Part shown: piece after piece, positions 33,066 through 40,973 of the stretch | How positions within the stretch are numbered: position 1 is the stretch's first letter | Layout: each line of letters begins with the position of its first letter | Source: Ignavibacteria bacterium UBA2333 | GTDB lineage: Bacteria; Bacteroidota; Ignavibacteria; Kapaibacteriales; Kapaibacteriaceae | DNA: 45,062 nucleotides | Assembly (NCBI GenBank): GCA_002344895.1 | Contig: DDUR01000042.1 | Span: 1 to 45,062 of the forward strand | Direction: 5' to 3' | Notes under the pieces: generated by a model | What the model saw: the letters and a program-made list of their open reading frames with translations, nothing else | The model's database searches: none | Told to the model about the DNA's origin: nothing | Program-made: the position numbers and the translations under genes

Positions 33066-33613
33066 GCGAAGTACTCGTCCCCATTGCCAATGGCACGGAA
33101 GACATGGAGGCCGTTATCATCATCGACGTACTCCGTCGTGCTGGTGTAAACGTAGTAGTTGCTGGTGACGGTGACGTAGTGACGTGTGCGCGTGGAGTGC
33201 GCATCATCCCGGACGTAGCGCTGGATGATCTTGGTGATGATGACACCTTCACAGCGATTGTGCTCCCTGGTGGTAGTCAAGGAGTTGAGAATCTTATAAC
33301 AAACCGCGGTCTGGAGCACATCCTCCGGAAACATCAAGGTCGAAAAGGACTGCTTGGAGCAATCTGTGCTGCGCCAAGAATCCTTCATGAGTTTGGGCTA
33401 CTCCCAAAACGTGCTGTTATTACAAGCCATCCGTCTGTGGCTCATGATCTCGCCTCGTATGCGTACTCTCTAGACCGTGTGGTGGAAGACGGTAACATCG
33501 TTACGAGCAGAGGTGCTGGTACGGCCCTTGAGTTTGCGCTCACACTTGTACGTCGCCTCGTGGACCAAACGACGTCCATGCGTATTGCTGGTGACATCGT
33601 GATGTATGAGTGA
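33062..33613 (+). CDS. DJ-1/PfpI family protein
   Basis: A 183-residue single-domain protein of the DJ-1/ThiJ/PfpI superfamily. It has the family triad positions GTEDMEAV (E16, equivalent to DJ-1 E18), the nucleophile-elbow cysteine in GAICAAPRIL (C102, equivalent to C106), and SHP (HP equivalent to H126). Members act in protection from carbonyl or oxidative stress, and some are glyoxalase III or deglycase-like; the activity here is not determinable. It starts at a GTG within a GTGA overlap with the membrane gene, so the two are translationally coupled. The 10-bp tandem array follows 42 bp after its stop. Confidence 0.9.
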   Translation: MSEVLVPIANGTEDMEAVIIIDVLRRAGVNVVVAGDGDVVTCARGVRIIPDVALDDLGDDDTFTAIVLPGGSQGVENLITNRGLEHILRKHQGRKGLLGAICAAPRILHEFGLLPKRAVITSHPSVAHDLASYAYSLDRVVEDGNIVTSRGAGTALEFALTLVRRLVDQTTSMRIAGDIVMYE

Positions 33614-33655
33614 CGAGGTCTCGCTAGCGCTCGACGGTATGTTCTCTGCGCTCGT

Positions 33656-33782
33656 CGTCACCCAGCGTCACCCAGCGTCACCCAGCGTCACCCAGCGTAA
33701 CCCAGCGTAACCCAGCGTCACCCAGCGTAACCTAGCGTCACCTAGCGTCACCCAGCGTCACCCAGCGTCACCTAGCGTAACC
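33656..33782. repeat. 12-unit, 10-bp tandem repeat CCCAGCGTCA
   Basis: Twelve complete direct units fill 33661-33780, with a partial unit before (cgtca) and a short remnant after. Only two positions vary: base 3 (C or T; T in units 8, 9 and 12) and base 9 (C or A; A in units 4, 5, 7 and 12). The period is close to one DNA helical turn, so equivalent bases face the same side. It lies between the DJ-1 gene and the IgGFc-like surface gene and encodes nothing. It is not a CRISPR array, because there are no spacers. Confidence 0.95.
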
Positions 33783-33847
33783 AAATCACCTTCGTATTGT
33801 CCTTTGTGCGTACGTGCAATTCTGCACCAATCGAATGAGGTTTGACA

Positions 33848-36265
33848 ATGAAGAGAATTCATACATCTGTAGTGCTGATTCTGGCAATTGTTTGTCTGAT
33901 GCCTACGAGTGGCATTACGGCGGGTGAGACACAACACATCTCAACAAGGACAACAGGTGCCGCATTGGATGGTGGGAAGTCGTACCTCATAACATTCCCG
34001 AAGATCTGGCCGGCACCTAATGAGCTGCCTATGTCATCAGCTCTCGTAGTTCGTGTGCATGGGAAGGACCTAAAACAAGTGGTACTTCAGTCTGCTGATG
34101 GTACGTCACTTCGAAAACTCGATCGAATACAACTTGCAAGTGGAGGTTCGGCTGAGTTTGTTATTCCTACGGAATACTTGCACACTGAGCATGGTAAAAA
34201 GGTAAAGAATGGATTGTGGTTGAACGGTGACGCTCCATTCACGGTGACAACATTTGTTCGATGGAATGGAAATGGTGAGAGTTCGCTCCATCTTCCGGTT
34301 CAATCCCTTGATACATCCTACACAGTATCATCGTGGTTTGTAGATCGATATGGCTCACAAGGTTCGGAACTGCGACCTGGACAGATCATTGTCTCGGCAG
34401 TGGAGGATGGCACGGTCGTATCAATCACGCCAACTGTTGATATTCCCGCAGGACCCGATATCCAGGCCATTAGTTCAGGACAAACAGGTATTTGTACGCT
34501 GAATGCAGGCGAATCCATTCTGATTCTTCCAGCAATCCAACCTCTTCTTGTTAAAGAGTTTCTATCTGATATTTCTGGAACGCACATCTCAGCGAATAAG
34601 AAGATCGCCGTGATCTCGGGCCATACGAAGGCCTCAGTGCCACGATATCCGGATCTTTTGCCGGCGAATGGTCCAGATGCCGGTCCCGCTTCATTTGTAC
34701 GAGCGCCCTTCCATGAAACACAGCTACCCGATGGCATGGCAGATACTCTGTTTGTGACGATACCCATCGCCTATTCCGTAAAGCGAATCACGGGGACGGC
34801 TAACCCTGAATTTGGGATAGATGATGATCGAGGTGATGTTGTACGTATACTAGCTCTGCATGATAGTACAATGGTATACAAATGCAGGCAGGATGGTAAT
34901 GGATTTATCGCCGTACGGCGACTGAATCGCGGTGAGAGTCATATCGAAATGACTCAGGAGACTGCAACGACGTGGAGAACAACAAAACCCGCACATGTAA
35001 CACAGTATGGTAAGTCGTGGTTCAACGGCGGTGAACTCAGCGGCGAGCAAACGAGTATGCGCGCCAATGGTTACCCTACGATGACGTCAGTTCCTCCGGT
35101 GAGCAGGTGGACACAGTACGCTCGTATCGAATCTGATACGAGTGGTATGGACTGTTTTGTAGGCCTCGTGTTTCCGACATCTGAGTTGATCAACCTTCGG
35201 GTGAACGGTAACCCCCTGGCTGCGACCTTCGGAAGTATGCTTCGCACAATTGCTTGTGGCTCATTCTCCTACGTGCGCACGCAGATCACGTCAGGCCTCA
35301 CAATAGAAGGCAGAAGTGGTGCAAGGTTTATGGCGTGGACGTGGGGTTCACGCGATAGTGCCGGTGTGGAAGGACGTTCCTATGCCTCAACGGCTGGACT
35401 TTCCTTTGATGCTGAATGCCCTGGAACGACCGAAGTTTCGCACGAGATGTCAAGCTGTGGTGTGTTTAGAGTAACAGTTCAATCGGATACGAACGAATGT
35501 TCGCGGCGAAAGAGTATAGATGTTCGCGGTAGTGCTCGTACAACGATCATTGAAGAATCTCCAACGCGAGTTGTTCTCGAAATCACACCGGAAAGTTATG
35601 ATAGTAATCAGATAATCTCGGTTGATGTTGAAGCGTTAACGGGAAGTGTAACAACGGCTCGGTATAGTTTCCTGGCAGATAACATTGTTGCCTCGCCACG
35701 TGTCGTTGGGCTTGCTGGACTTCCTGCGCTTGGAATTCGATGTATTGACGTGACGCTTACGAATGCACGCCTTACAGGCATAAGTCCAACAACTGTGACG
35801 CGCCTTGAGCTGGCACATAACGAGCTTGTCAATCCACCCTCATTCGGCGAAATCACGAGTAGCGAAAAGAAAACGGCCGAAGTGTGTGTACGGCGAACAA
35901 CTGAAAAACTCGTTGATACGCTGTTTGTCGTTACTGATTGCCGTCGCATTCCCGTGATGTTCTTTGACTTCACGTTAACTTCAATTGACGAAGACGCCGT
36001 GGCTGGGCTCGAGATTCTTGACGTTCGGCCATTACCTGCCACCGATGGTGAGGTGCTGGTGAACGTAACTAGCCGAGATGCTGTGTTAACACAATTCGAG
36101 GTCACAAACATGCTTGGTCAGAATGTGACGTATGCCGTTGGTGGCGCCCTTTGCCCCCTTCAACCTGGCATAAATACGGTTCACCTCAACGTTGCCTCAC
36201 TCTCTCCGGGAACATACTTTGTGGGTGTTGCCGGTAGACCATCAACAGTACTTGTGGTGAGGTAG
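33848..36265 (+). CDS. T9SS-exported protein with IgGFc-binding-like N-terminal domain
   Basis: An 805-residue protein. The ATG at 33848 has TGAGG 7 nt upstream and begins a signal peptide (MKRIHTSVVLILAIVCLMPTSG). Residues about 35-450 follow the IgGFc-binding/FCGBP N-terminal pattern: GKSYLITFPKIW, GLWLNGDAPFTVTTF, an YTVSSWF strand, VVSITPTVDIPAG, DISGTHISANKKIAVISGH, and a repeat of the theme in FVRAPFHETQLPDGMADTLFVTIP. A beta-rich middle carries several cysteines. The C-terminus (VRPLPATDGEVLV ... LSPGTYFVGVAG ... TVLVVR) is a T9SS sorting domain. It is likely a surface adhesin or mucin-like binding protein. The upstream 10-bp array could influence its transcription. No clear TAnnTTTG is present; cctttg at about 33800 is the nearest. 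Confidence 0.78.
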   Translation: MKRIHTSVVLILAIVCLMPTSGITAGETQHISTRTTGAALDGGKSYLITFPKIWPAPNELPMSSALVVRVHGKDLKQVVLQSADGTSLRKLDRIQLASGGSAEFVIPTEYLHTEHGKKVKNGLWLNGDAPFTVTTFVRWNGNGESSLHLPVQSLDTSYTVSSWFVDRYGSQGSELRPGQIIVSAVEDGTVVSITPTVDIPAGPDIQAISSGQTGICTLNAGESILILPAIQPLLVKEFLSDISGTHISANKKIAVISGHTKASVPRYPDLLPANGPDAGPASFVRAPFHETQLPDGMADTLFVTIPIAYSVKRITGTANPEFGIDDDRGDVVRILALHDSTMVYKCRQDGNGFIAVRRLNRGESHIEMTQETATTWRTTKPAHVTQYGKSWFNGGELSGEQTSMRANGYPTMTSVPPVSRWTQYARIESDTSGMDCFVGLVFPTSELINLRVNGNPLAATFGSMLRTIACGSFSYVRTQITSGLTIEGRSGARFMAWTWGSRDSAGVEGRSYASTAGLSFDAECPGTTEVSHEMSSCGVFRVTVQSDTNECSRRKSIDVRGSARTTIIEESPTRVVLEITPESYDSNQIISVDVEALTGSVTTARYSFLADNIVASPRVVGLAGLPALGIRCIDVTLTNARLTGISPTTVTRLELAHNELVNPPSFGEITSSEKKTAEVCVRRTTEKLVDTLFVVTDCRRIPVMFFDFTLTSIDEDAVAGLEILDVRPLPATDGEVLVNVTSRDAVLTQFEVTNMLGQNVTYAVGGALCPLQPGINTVHLNVASLSPGTYFVGVAGRPSTVLVVR

Positions 36266-36277
36266 GACACGGGGCCG

Positions 36278-36284
36278 TAACTTG
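36278..36284 (+). promoter_or_regulatory. Possible degenerate metG -7 element TAACTTG
   Basis: It resembles TAnnTTTG with one T missing and ends 4 nt before the metG GTG, the same distance as in gatB. A TTG lies about 23 bp upstream (36252-36254). Taken alone it is weak; the shared spacing with clear promoters is what makes it credible. Confidence 0.4.
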
Positions 36285-36288
36285 CGGC

Positions 36289-38478
36289 GTGAAGCGCTAC
36301 CTCATTACGTCCGCACTCCCCTATGCCAGCGGTGTTACGCACCTTGGTAACGTCGTTGGCTCAACTCTTCCTGCCGATATCTATGCCCGCTTTTGCAGGC
36401 TGCGAGGCCGCCAGACACTCTACGTCTGCGGTTCCGATGAACACGGTGTGGCTATTACGATAGCCGCTGAAAAGGAAGGTATCAGCCCCCGAGAGCTCAT
36501 CGACCGGTATCATGGCTTAAATGCCAAGGCGCTGGATAGTATCGGTATTGCCTTTGACATCTACGACCGTACGTCGAATCCTATCCATGCTGAAACAGCT
36601 CGTGAGTTTTTTTCGGTATGGGGCAAAAAGGGGCTTCTCGTAGAGCGTGAGGAAGATCAGTTCTATGACGATGAGGCCCAGATCTTTCTCCCAGATCGAT
36701 ACGTTGAAGGTGTATGTCCAAACTGCGGTTACGATCGGGCTCGTGGAGACCAGTGTGACAACTGCGGTGCCTACTACAACCAGCTGGATCTCAAGAATCC
36801 GCGATCTCTTGTGAGTGGTAAGAGTCCTGTTGTACGGTCCACAAAACATTGGTACTTCCGTCTTGATGCCTTTCAGGAGTGGACGGAGAACTATATCGAA
36901 TCCCATGCGAAGACATGGAAGGATAACGTTCTACAACAAAGCCGGTCCTGGTTAAAACAAGGTCTTGCTGAACGAGCGGCAACGCGTGATATGACGTGGG
37001 GTATCCCAGTACCCGTCGAGGGAGCTGAAGGTAAGGTGCTCTACGTCTGGTTCGAAGCTGTACTCGGTTATATCAGCGCTACAAAACAATGGGCTCTAAA
37101 CGCTGGTACACCTCAGGCGTGGAAGGATTGGTGGCAGAACGCAGAAACGACGTATACGGCCTTCCTAGGAAAAGATAATATCGTCTTTCATACGATTATC
37201 TTCCCGATCCTACTGCAGACTCGTGCCGATGAGGGATACATCCTTCCCGAGAATGTTCCTGCAAATGAGTTCCTGAATCTTGAAGGACAGAAGTTCTCGA
37301 AGTCACGGAACTGGTTTATTGATCTCTTGCAGTATCGTGATGCATTTCCGGAGGACTTTCACGTTGACATGTTACGGTATGTTCTTGCAATGAATATGCC
37401 GGAGACAAAGGACAGTGACTTCACATGGCGTGACTTTCAGGCTCGTACGAATAACGAACTGGCTTCCATTCTCGGCAACTACGTCAACAGGTCGTTACAG
37501 TTCCTGCAGAAGAACTTTGCAAGTACTCTGCCTACTGTCGATTCAGCGTTTGTCGCCGCGTGGAATACGTGTGTCCGTACCGGTGAAGGAAGTTCGCTAC
37601 TACGTCCACAAGACATTGAGTTTGCTGAGGCCATTCGTCATGGCCTTACGACCGTCGCCGAGAACTACGATCGATATCGTTTCCGCGACGCAGCGACAGA
37701 AACAATGTCGATTGCTCGCGCTGCGAACAAGTACTTTAACGATCTCGCACCGTGGAAGGCGTTAAAGACCGACGAAGCTGATTGTGCTAAAACAATGTTT
37801 ATCTGCACAAATGCCATTCGTACGCTGGCAATAAGCTTCGCGCCCCTTCTTCCCAGAACTTCAGAACGGCTGTTAGGTATTCTTGGACTTGCACCAAACT
37901 CCGGTGCTCCACAGCAGAATGCTGTAGGATCGGATGTGTGGTTAACGGCAGGTGAAGCAGCGTTACAACCAGCGACGGTGATTGCGCCTCCAGAAATCTT
38001 GTTCACGCGAATCGAGGATGACGTGATAGAATCCGTTCGACTGAAGTTTACACCGGCAAGTTCAACAGATGGGGGTAGCGCCCCTTCTGCCCCTTTACCA
38101 TCGACTGCTCCGACAAAACCGTCGAAGGAATCAAACGAGGATGCTACAGTAGCAACCATAGATATTGCCACGTTTGCTGAAGTAAAACTCCGAACAGCAC
38201 GTGTGATCTCGGCTGAACGTGTGGCAAAAAGTGAGAAACTTCTCAAGTTGCAAGTAGACCTCGGTGAAGAACAACGTCAGATTCTCGCAGGAATTGCGAA
38301 ACACTATGCGCCGGAAGATCTTGTTGGTACACTCGTTGTCATTGTTGCCAACCTGAAACCAGCCAAGCTCATGGGCATGGAGTCTCAGGGAATGGTACTT
38401 GCTGCTTCGAATGCTGATGGTACGTTATCTCTCGTAACACCGCGGGCCGACGTAGGACCTGGAGCAGAGGTTCGATAG
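36289..38478 (+). CDS. metG: Methionyl-tRNA synthetase with C-terminal tRNA-binding domain
   Basis: It charges tRNA-Met. The 729 residues include the HIGH-type motif HLGN (18-21), a zinc knuckle region CPNCGYDRARGDQCDNCG (about 143-160), the KMSKS-type motif KFSKS (335-339), an anticodon-binding helical domain, and a C-terminal EMAP/Trbp111-like dimerisation and tRNA-binding domain (about 615-729). A Pro/Ser/Lys-rich linker (about 590-612) joins them and contains one copy of the dispersed GCCCC motif (38080-38096). The GTG at 36289 gives the canonical KRYLITSALPYASG start. ftsL follows with no gap. Confidence 0.97.
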   Translation: MKRYLITSALPYASGVTHLGNVVGSTLPADIYARFCRLRGRQTLYVCGSDEHGVAITIAAEKEGISPRELIDRYHGLNAKALDSIGIAFDIYDRTSNPIHAETAREFFSVWGKKGLLVEREEDQFYDDEAQIFLPDRYVEGVCPNCGYDRARGDQCDNCGAYYNQLDLKNPRSLVSGKSPVVRSTKHWYFRLDAFQEWTENYIESHAKTWKDNVLQQSRSWLKQGLAERAATRDMTWGIPVPVEGAEGKVLYVWFEAVLGYISATKQWALNAGTPQAWKDWWQNAETTYTAFLGKDNIVFHTIIFPILLQTRADEGYILPENVPANEFLNLEGQKFSKSRNWFIDLLQYRDAFPEDFHVDMLRYVLAMNMPETKDSDFTWRDFQARTNNELASILGNYVNRSLQFLQKNFASTLPTVDSAFVAAWNTCVRTGEGSSLLRPQDIEFAEAIRHGLTTVAENYDRYRFRDAATETMSIARAANKYFNDLAPWKALKTDEADCAKTMFICTNAIRTLAISFAPLLPRTSERLLGILGLAPNSGAPQQNAVGSDVWLTAGEAALQPATVIAPPEILFTRIEDDVIESVRLKFTPASSTDGGSAPSAPLPSTAPTKPSKESNEDATVATIDIATFAEVKLRTARVISAERVAKSEKLLKLQVDLGEEQRQILAGIAKHYAPEDLVGTLVVIVANLKPAKLMGMESQGMVLAASNADGTLSLVTPRADVGPGAEVR

Positions 38479-38826
38479 GTGGAAGAGTTTCGTCCAGATA
38501 TCGACGTACAGCCTCCCGTAAAGGAATCACCCCAACTTGTTCGGCAGCGTAGACTTCTGAACCGCTGGAGTGTGTTTGCCCTTGTTGCGGTAACGGCTGG
38601 CGCTACGGTTCTTTACGTTAGCAATGTGATACAGGTGAATAGACTGTTGCGTGATGTAGAGTCGCGAACAAAAACGCTCGATTCACTTCAATCCGTTCAT
38701 GACATTATGCGCCGCGAAGTGTACCGCCTTCAGTCTGCTGAGCGTGTTACACGACTAGCTAGTGAGCGGCTTGGAATGATTCCACCGCAAAAAGCTCCAG
38801 TTGTTCTACGGTCGGAAGAAGAGTAG
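38479..38826 (+). CDS. ftsL: FtsL-like cell division protein
   Basis: A 115-residue bitopic membrane protein: a cytoplasmic N-terminus, one transmembrane helix (about 34-51, VFALVAVTAGATVLYVSNV), then a periplasmic coiled coil (VNRLLRDVESRTKTLDSLQ) and the family-like end ERLGMIPPQ. FtsL bridges FtsB/FtsQ and FtsI-FtsW at the septum. It begins with GTG directly after the metG stop and is followed 6 bp later by the FtsI-type transpeptidase, which supports the assignment. The usual preceding mraZ-rsmH pair is not upstream. Confidence 0.82.
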   Translation: MEEFRPDIDVQPPVKESPQLVRQRRLLNRWSVFALVAVTAGATVLYVSNVIQVNRLLRDVESRTKTLDSLQSVHDIMRREVYRLQSAERVTRLASERLGMIPPQKAPVVLRSEEE

Positions 38827-38832
38827 ACCAGT

Positions 38833-40935
38833 ATGGAGAACGACGTTCCTCCACAGCAGCCTGCCTATGATGCTATCCGATGGAAGGCCGGTGTGCTCAT
38901 TCTCTTCTTTGCAGGAGCATTCCTTGTCGTTGTCGGTCGGTTGTTCTGGGTTCAAGTTGTTGAGGCCGGTCATTACCGGGATCTAGCTCGTAAACAATAT
39001 GAGAGTAAGGTAGAGTTACGAGCACAGCGAGGTAAGATACTCGACCGTAAGGATCGTGATGTTGCAACGATGATTCGTACAACGTCATTCGCTGCAGATC
39101 CTACTCTTATTCAACAACCAGCACTGATTGCCGAGCTGCTTGCTGGTGCAGATGGTAAGGCCGCAGCATGGTATCTCGACCGCATACAGAGTGCGCGGAA
39201 TCGATTTACCTGGTTGGCTCGTGGCATCAGTACAGCCCTCTATCCTATGCTCGATACCATTCGAGATCGCGGCCTGATACGACTGACAGAACCCAAACGA
39301 CACTTTGTGTACGGGCCCGTTGCGGCACAGGTTGTGGGCACGACGGATGTTGATAATAATGGACTCAGTGGAATAGAACTGGGCTATGACTCACTATTGC
39401 GTGGGAAGAGCGGATTTGTTGTAATGCAGCGTGATGGTCGAGGTCGGCTGCGCCCCAGCGTAAATCCAGAACGTGAGGCCCCGCGTGACGGTGCGAACAT
39501 CAAATTGACGCTCGACATTGACATGCAACGAGTTGCGGAACAGGAACTCGACCGTGGTATCCGCGAAAGCGGAGCAACGAGTGGTACTGTTGTTGCCATT
39601 GATCCGGCCACGGGCGACGTGCTCGCAATGGCATCGTGGCCAACGTTTGATCCAAATCGATTGGATCGTGCAACGAGTGATGCTATTCGTATTCGGGCCA
39701 TCACGGATCAGTACGAGCCGGGCTCAACAATGAAGGCCGTCACTGCAGCAGCTCTACTTGAGGAACGAAAGATTGCTCCCAACGACGCTGTTGATGGTGG
39801 AAACGGAACGGCCGTGATCTTCGGCGCACCTATTCGAGATGATCATCCGGTTGGACAGACGACGTTTAGCGGAGCAATGGAGCAGTCAAGTAATGTCGTA
39901 TTTGCTAAGTCCGTATCGGCACTGGATGATCGTGTTTATTACAAATACGTTCGTGATTTCGGATTTGGCATCCCGTCGGGTATAGACCTTCCTGGTGAAG
40001 TCAGAGGTCGACTCAAACGACCGAATGAGTTTGATGCAACAACAAAAACATACATGGCCTTTGGTTATCAGTTGAGTGCCACGGCACTACAAATGGTAAA
40101 CGCCTACGCTGCTATCGCCAATGGCGGCGTGATGATGGAGCCGCGAATTGTACAAAGTGTGATTGCAGCCGATGGGTCAATTCTCCGGGAGAACAAGCCG
40201 ATGCGGATTCGACGTGTTATCTCGGAACAAACGGCAAAACTGTTAACGGATATGCTTGTTGGTGTTGTTGAACGAGGTACGGGCTCCGAGGCACGCATCC
40301 CCGGTGTTCGTATCGCTGGAAAGACAGGCACAGCCCAACAGTTGGTTGACGGAGCCTATGGAACGTCGTCATACACAGCCTCCTTCGTTGGCTTCTATCC
40401 GGCTGAAGCACCACGTGTTGCCATGATTGTGATGTTGGACCGGCCAACAACAAGTATCTACGGCGGATCTACTGCAGCACCGATCTTCCGGAGAATCGTT
40501 CAGAAAACGATGACCATGTTGGCACTTGATGACAATACACGAACACGAATTGCTGCGAGCGCTGATGCCGACAGTGTGTTTGTGCCAGATGTTCGGGGGC
40601 TGGACCCGCTTACGGCAGATACGGTATTACAGCGACTAGGCCTTCGTCTCGCGGACGAACATCCTGTAGACGTGCTCATCGTCAAACAACGTCCGGAACC
40701 CGGAATACGCGTGGAACGGTCAACGGCCGTGACAACGGAGGTTCAAACATCACGCAAACCTGGTGATACGACAACTGTTGCAACACCTGCGAACCGCCCG
40801 AATGTGGTTGGTATGCCGTTACGTCGAGCCATTACCGTCATCCATGCTTCGGGATACGATGTTCGTATTCAAGGCACCGGTAAGGTTATATCTCAAGAAT
40901 GGCGCGGGAATGTCTGTATCCTCAGCGCTCGGTAG
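38833..40935 (+). CDS. ftsI: Class B penicillin-binding protein (FtsI/PBP3) with PASTA domains
   Basis: The septal peptidoglycan transpeptidase, 700 residues. It has a single N-terminal transmembrane helix (about 19-38, VLILFFAGAFLVVVGRLFW), a dimerisation domain (AQRGKILDRKDRDVATMIR), and the transpeptidase motifs S298-TMK, S352-S-N and K497-TG. One or two PASTA-like repeats follow: VFVPDVRGLDPLTADTVLQR (about 577-640) and RPNVVGMPLRRAITVIH (about 655-700). FtsI with C-terminal PASTA occurs in Bacteroidota and Gram-positives. Placement directly after ftsL is as in division clusters, but murE does not follow; a T9SS surface gene does. Confidence 0.93.
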   Translation: MENDVPPQQPAYDAIRWKAGVLILFFAGAFLVVVGRLFWVQVVEAGHYRDLARKQYESKVELRAQRGKILDRKDRDVATMIRTTSFAADPTLIQQPALIAELLAGADGKAAAWYLDRIQSARNRFTWLARGISTALYPMLDTIRDRGLIRLTEPKRHFVYGPVAAQVVGTTDVDNNGLSGIELGYDSLLRGKSGFVVMQRDGRGRLRPSVNPEREAPRDGANIKLTLDIDMQRVAEQELDRGIRESGATSGTVVAIDPATGDVLAMASWPTFDPNRLDRATSDAIRIRAITDQYEPGSTMKAVTAAALLEERKIAPNDAVDGGNGTAVIFGAPIRDDHPVGQTTFSGAMEQSSNVVFAKSVSALDDRVYYKYVRDFGFGIPSGIDLPGEVRGRLKRPNEFDATTKTYMAFGYQLSATALQMVNAYAAIANGGVMMEPRIVQSVIAADGSILRENKPMRIRRVISEQTAKLLTDMLVGVVERGTGSEARIPGVRIAGKTGTAQQLVDGAYGTSSYTASFVGFYPAEAPRVAMIVMLDRPTTSIYGGSTAAPIFRRIVQKTMTMLALDDNTRTRIAASADADSVFVPDVRGLDPLTADTVLQRLGLRLADEHPVDVLIVKQRPEPGIRVERSTAVTTEVQTSRKPGDTTTVATPANRPNVVGMPLRRAITVIHASGYDVRIQGTGKVISQEWRGNVCILSAR

Positions 40936-40973
40936 TGTAACGAAGTCCTTCGTCGTGGATTAGTAGAACGCCC

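Noticed and set aside
33661..33780. CRISPR array
   Set aside because: Units are contiguous 10-mers with no spacers, and no cas genes are near.
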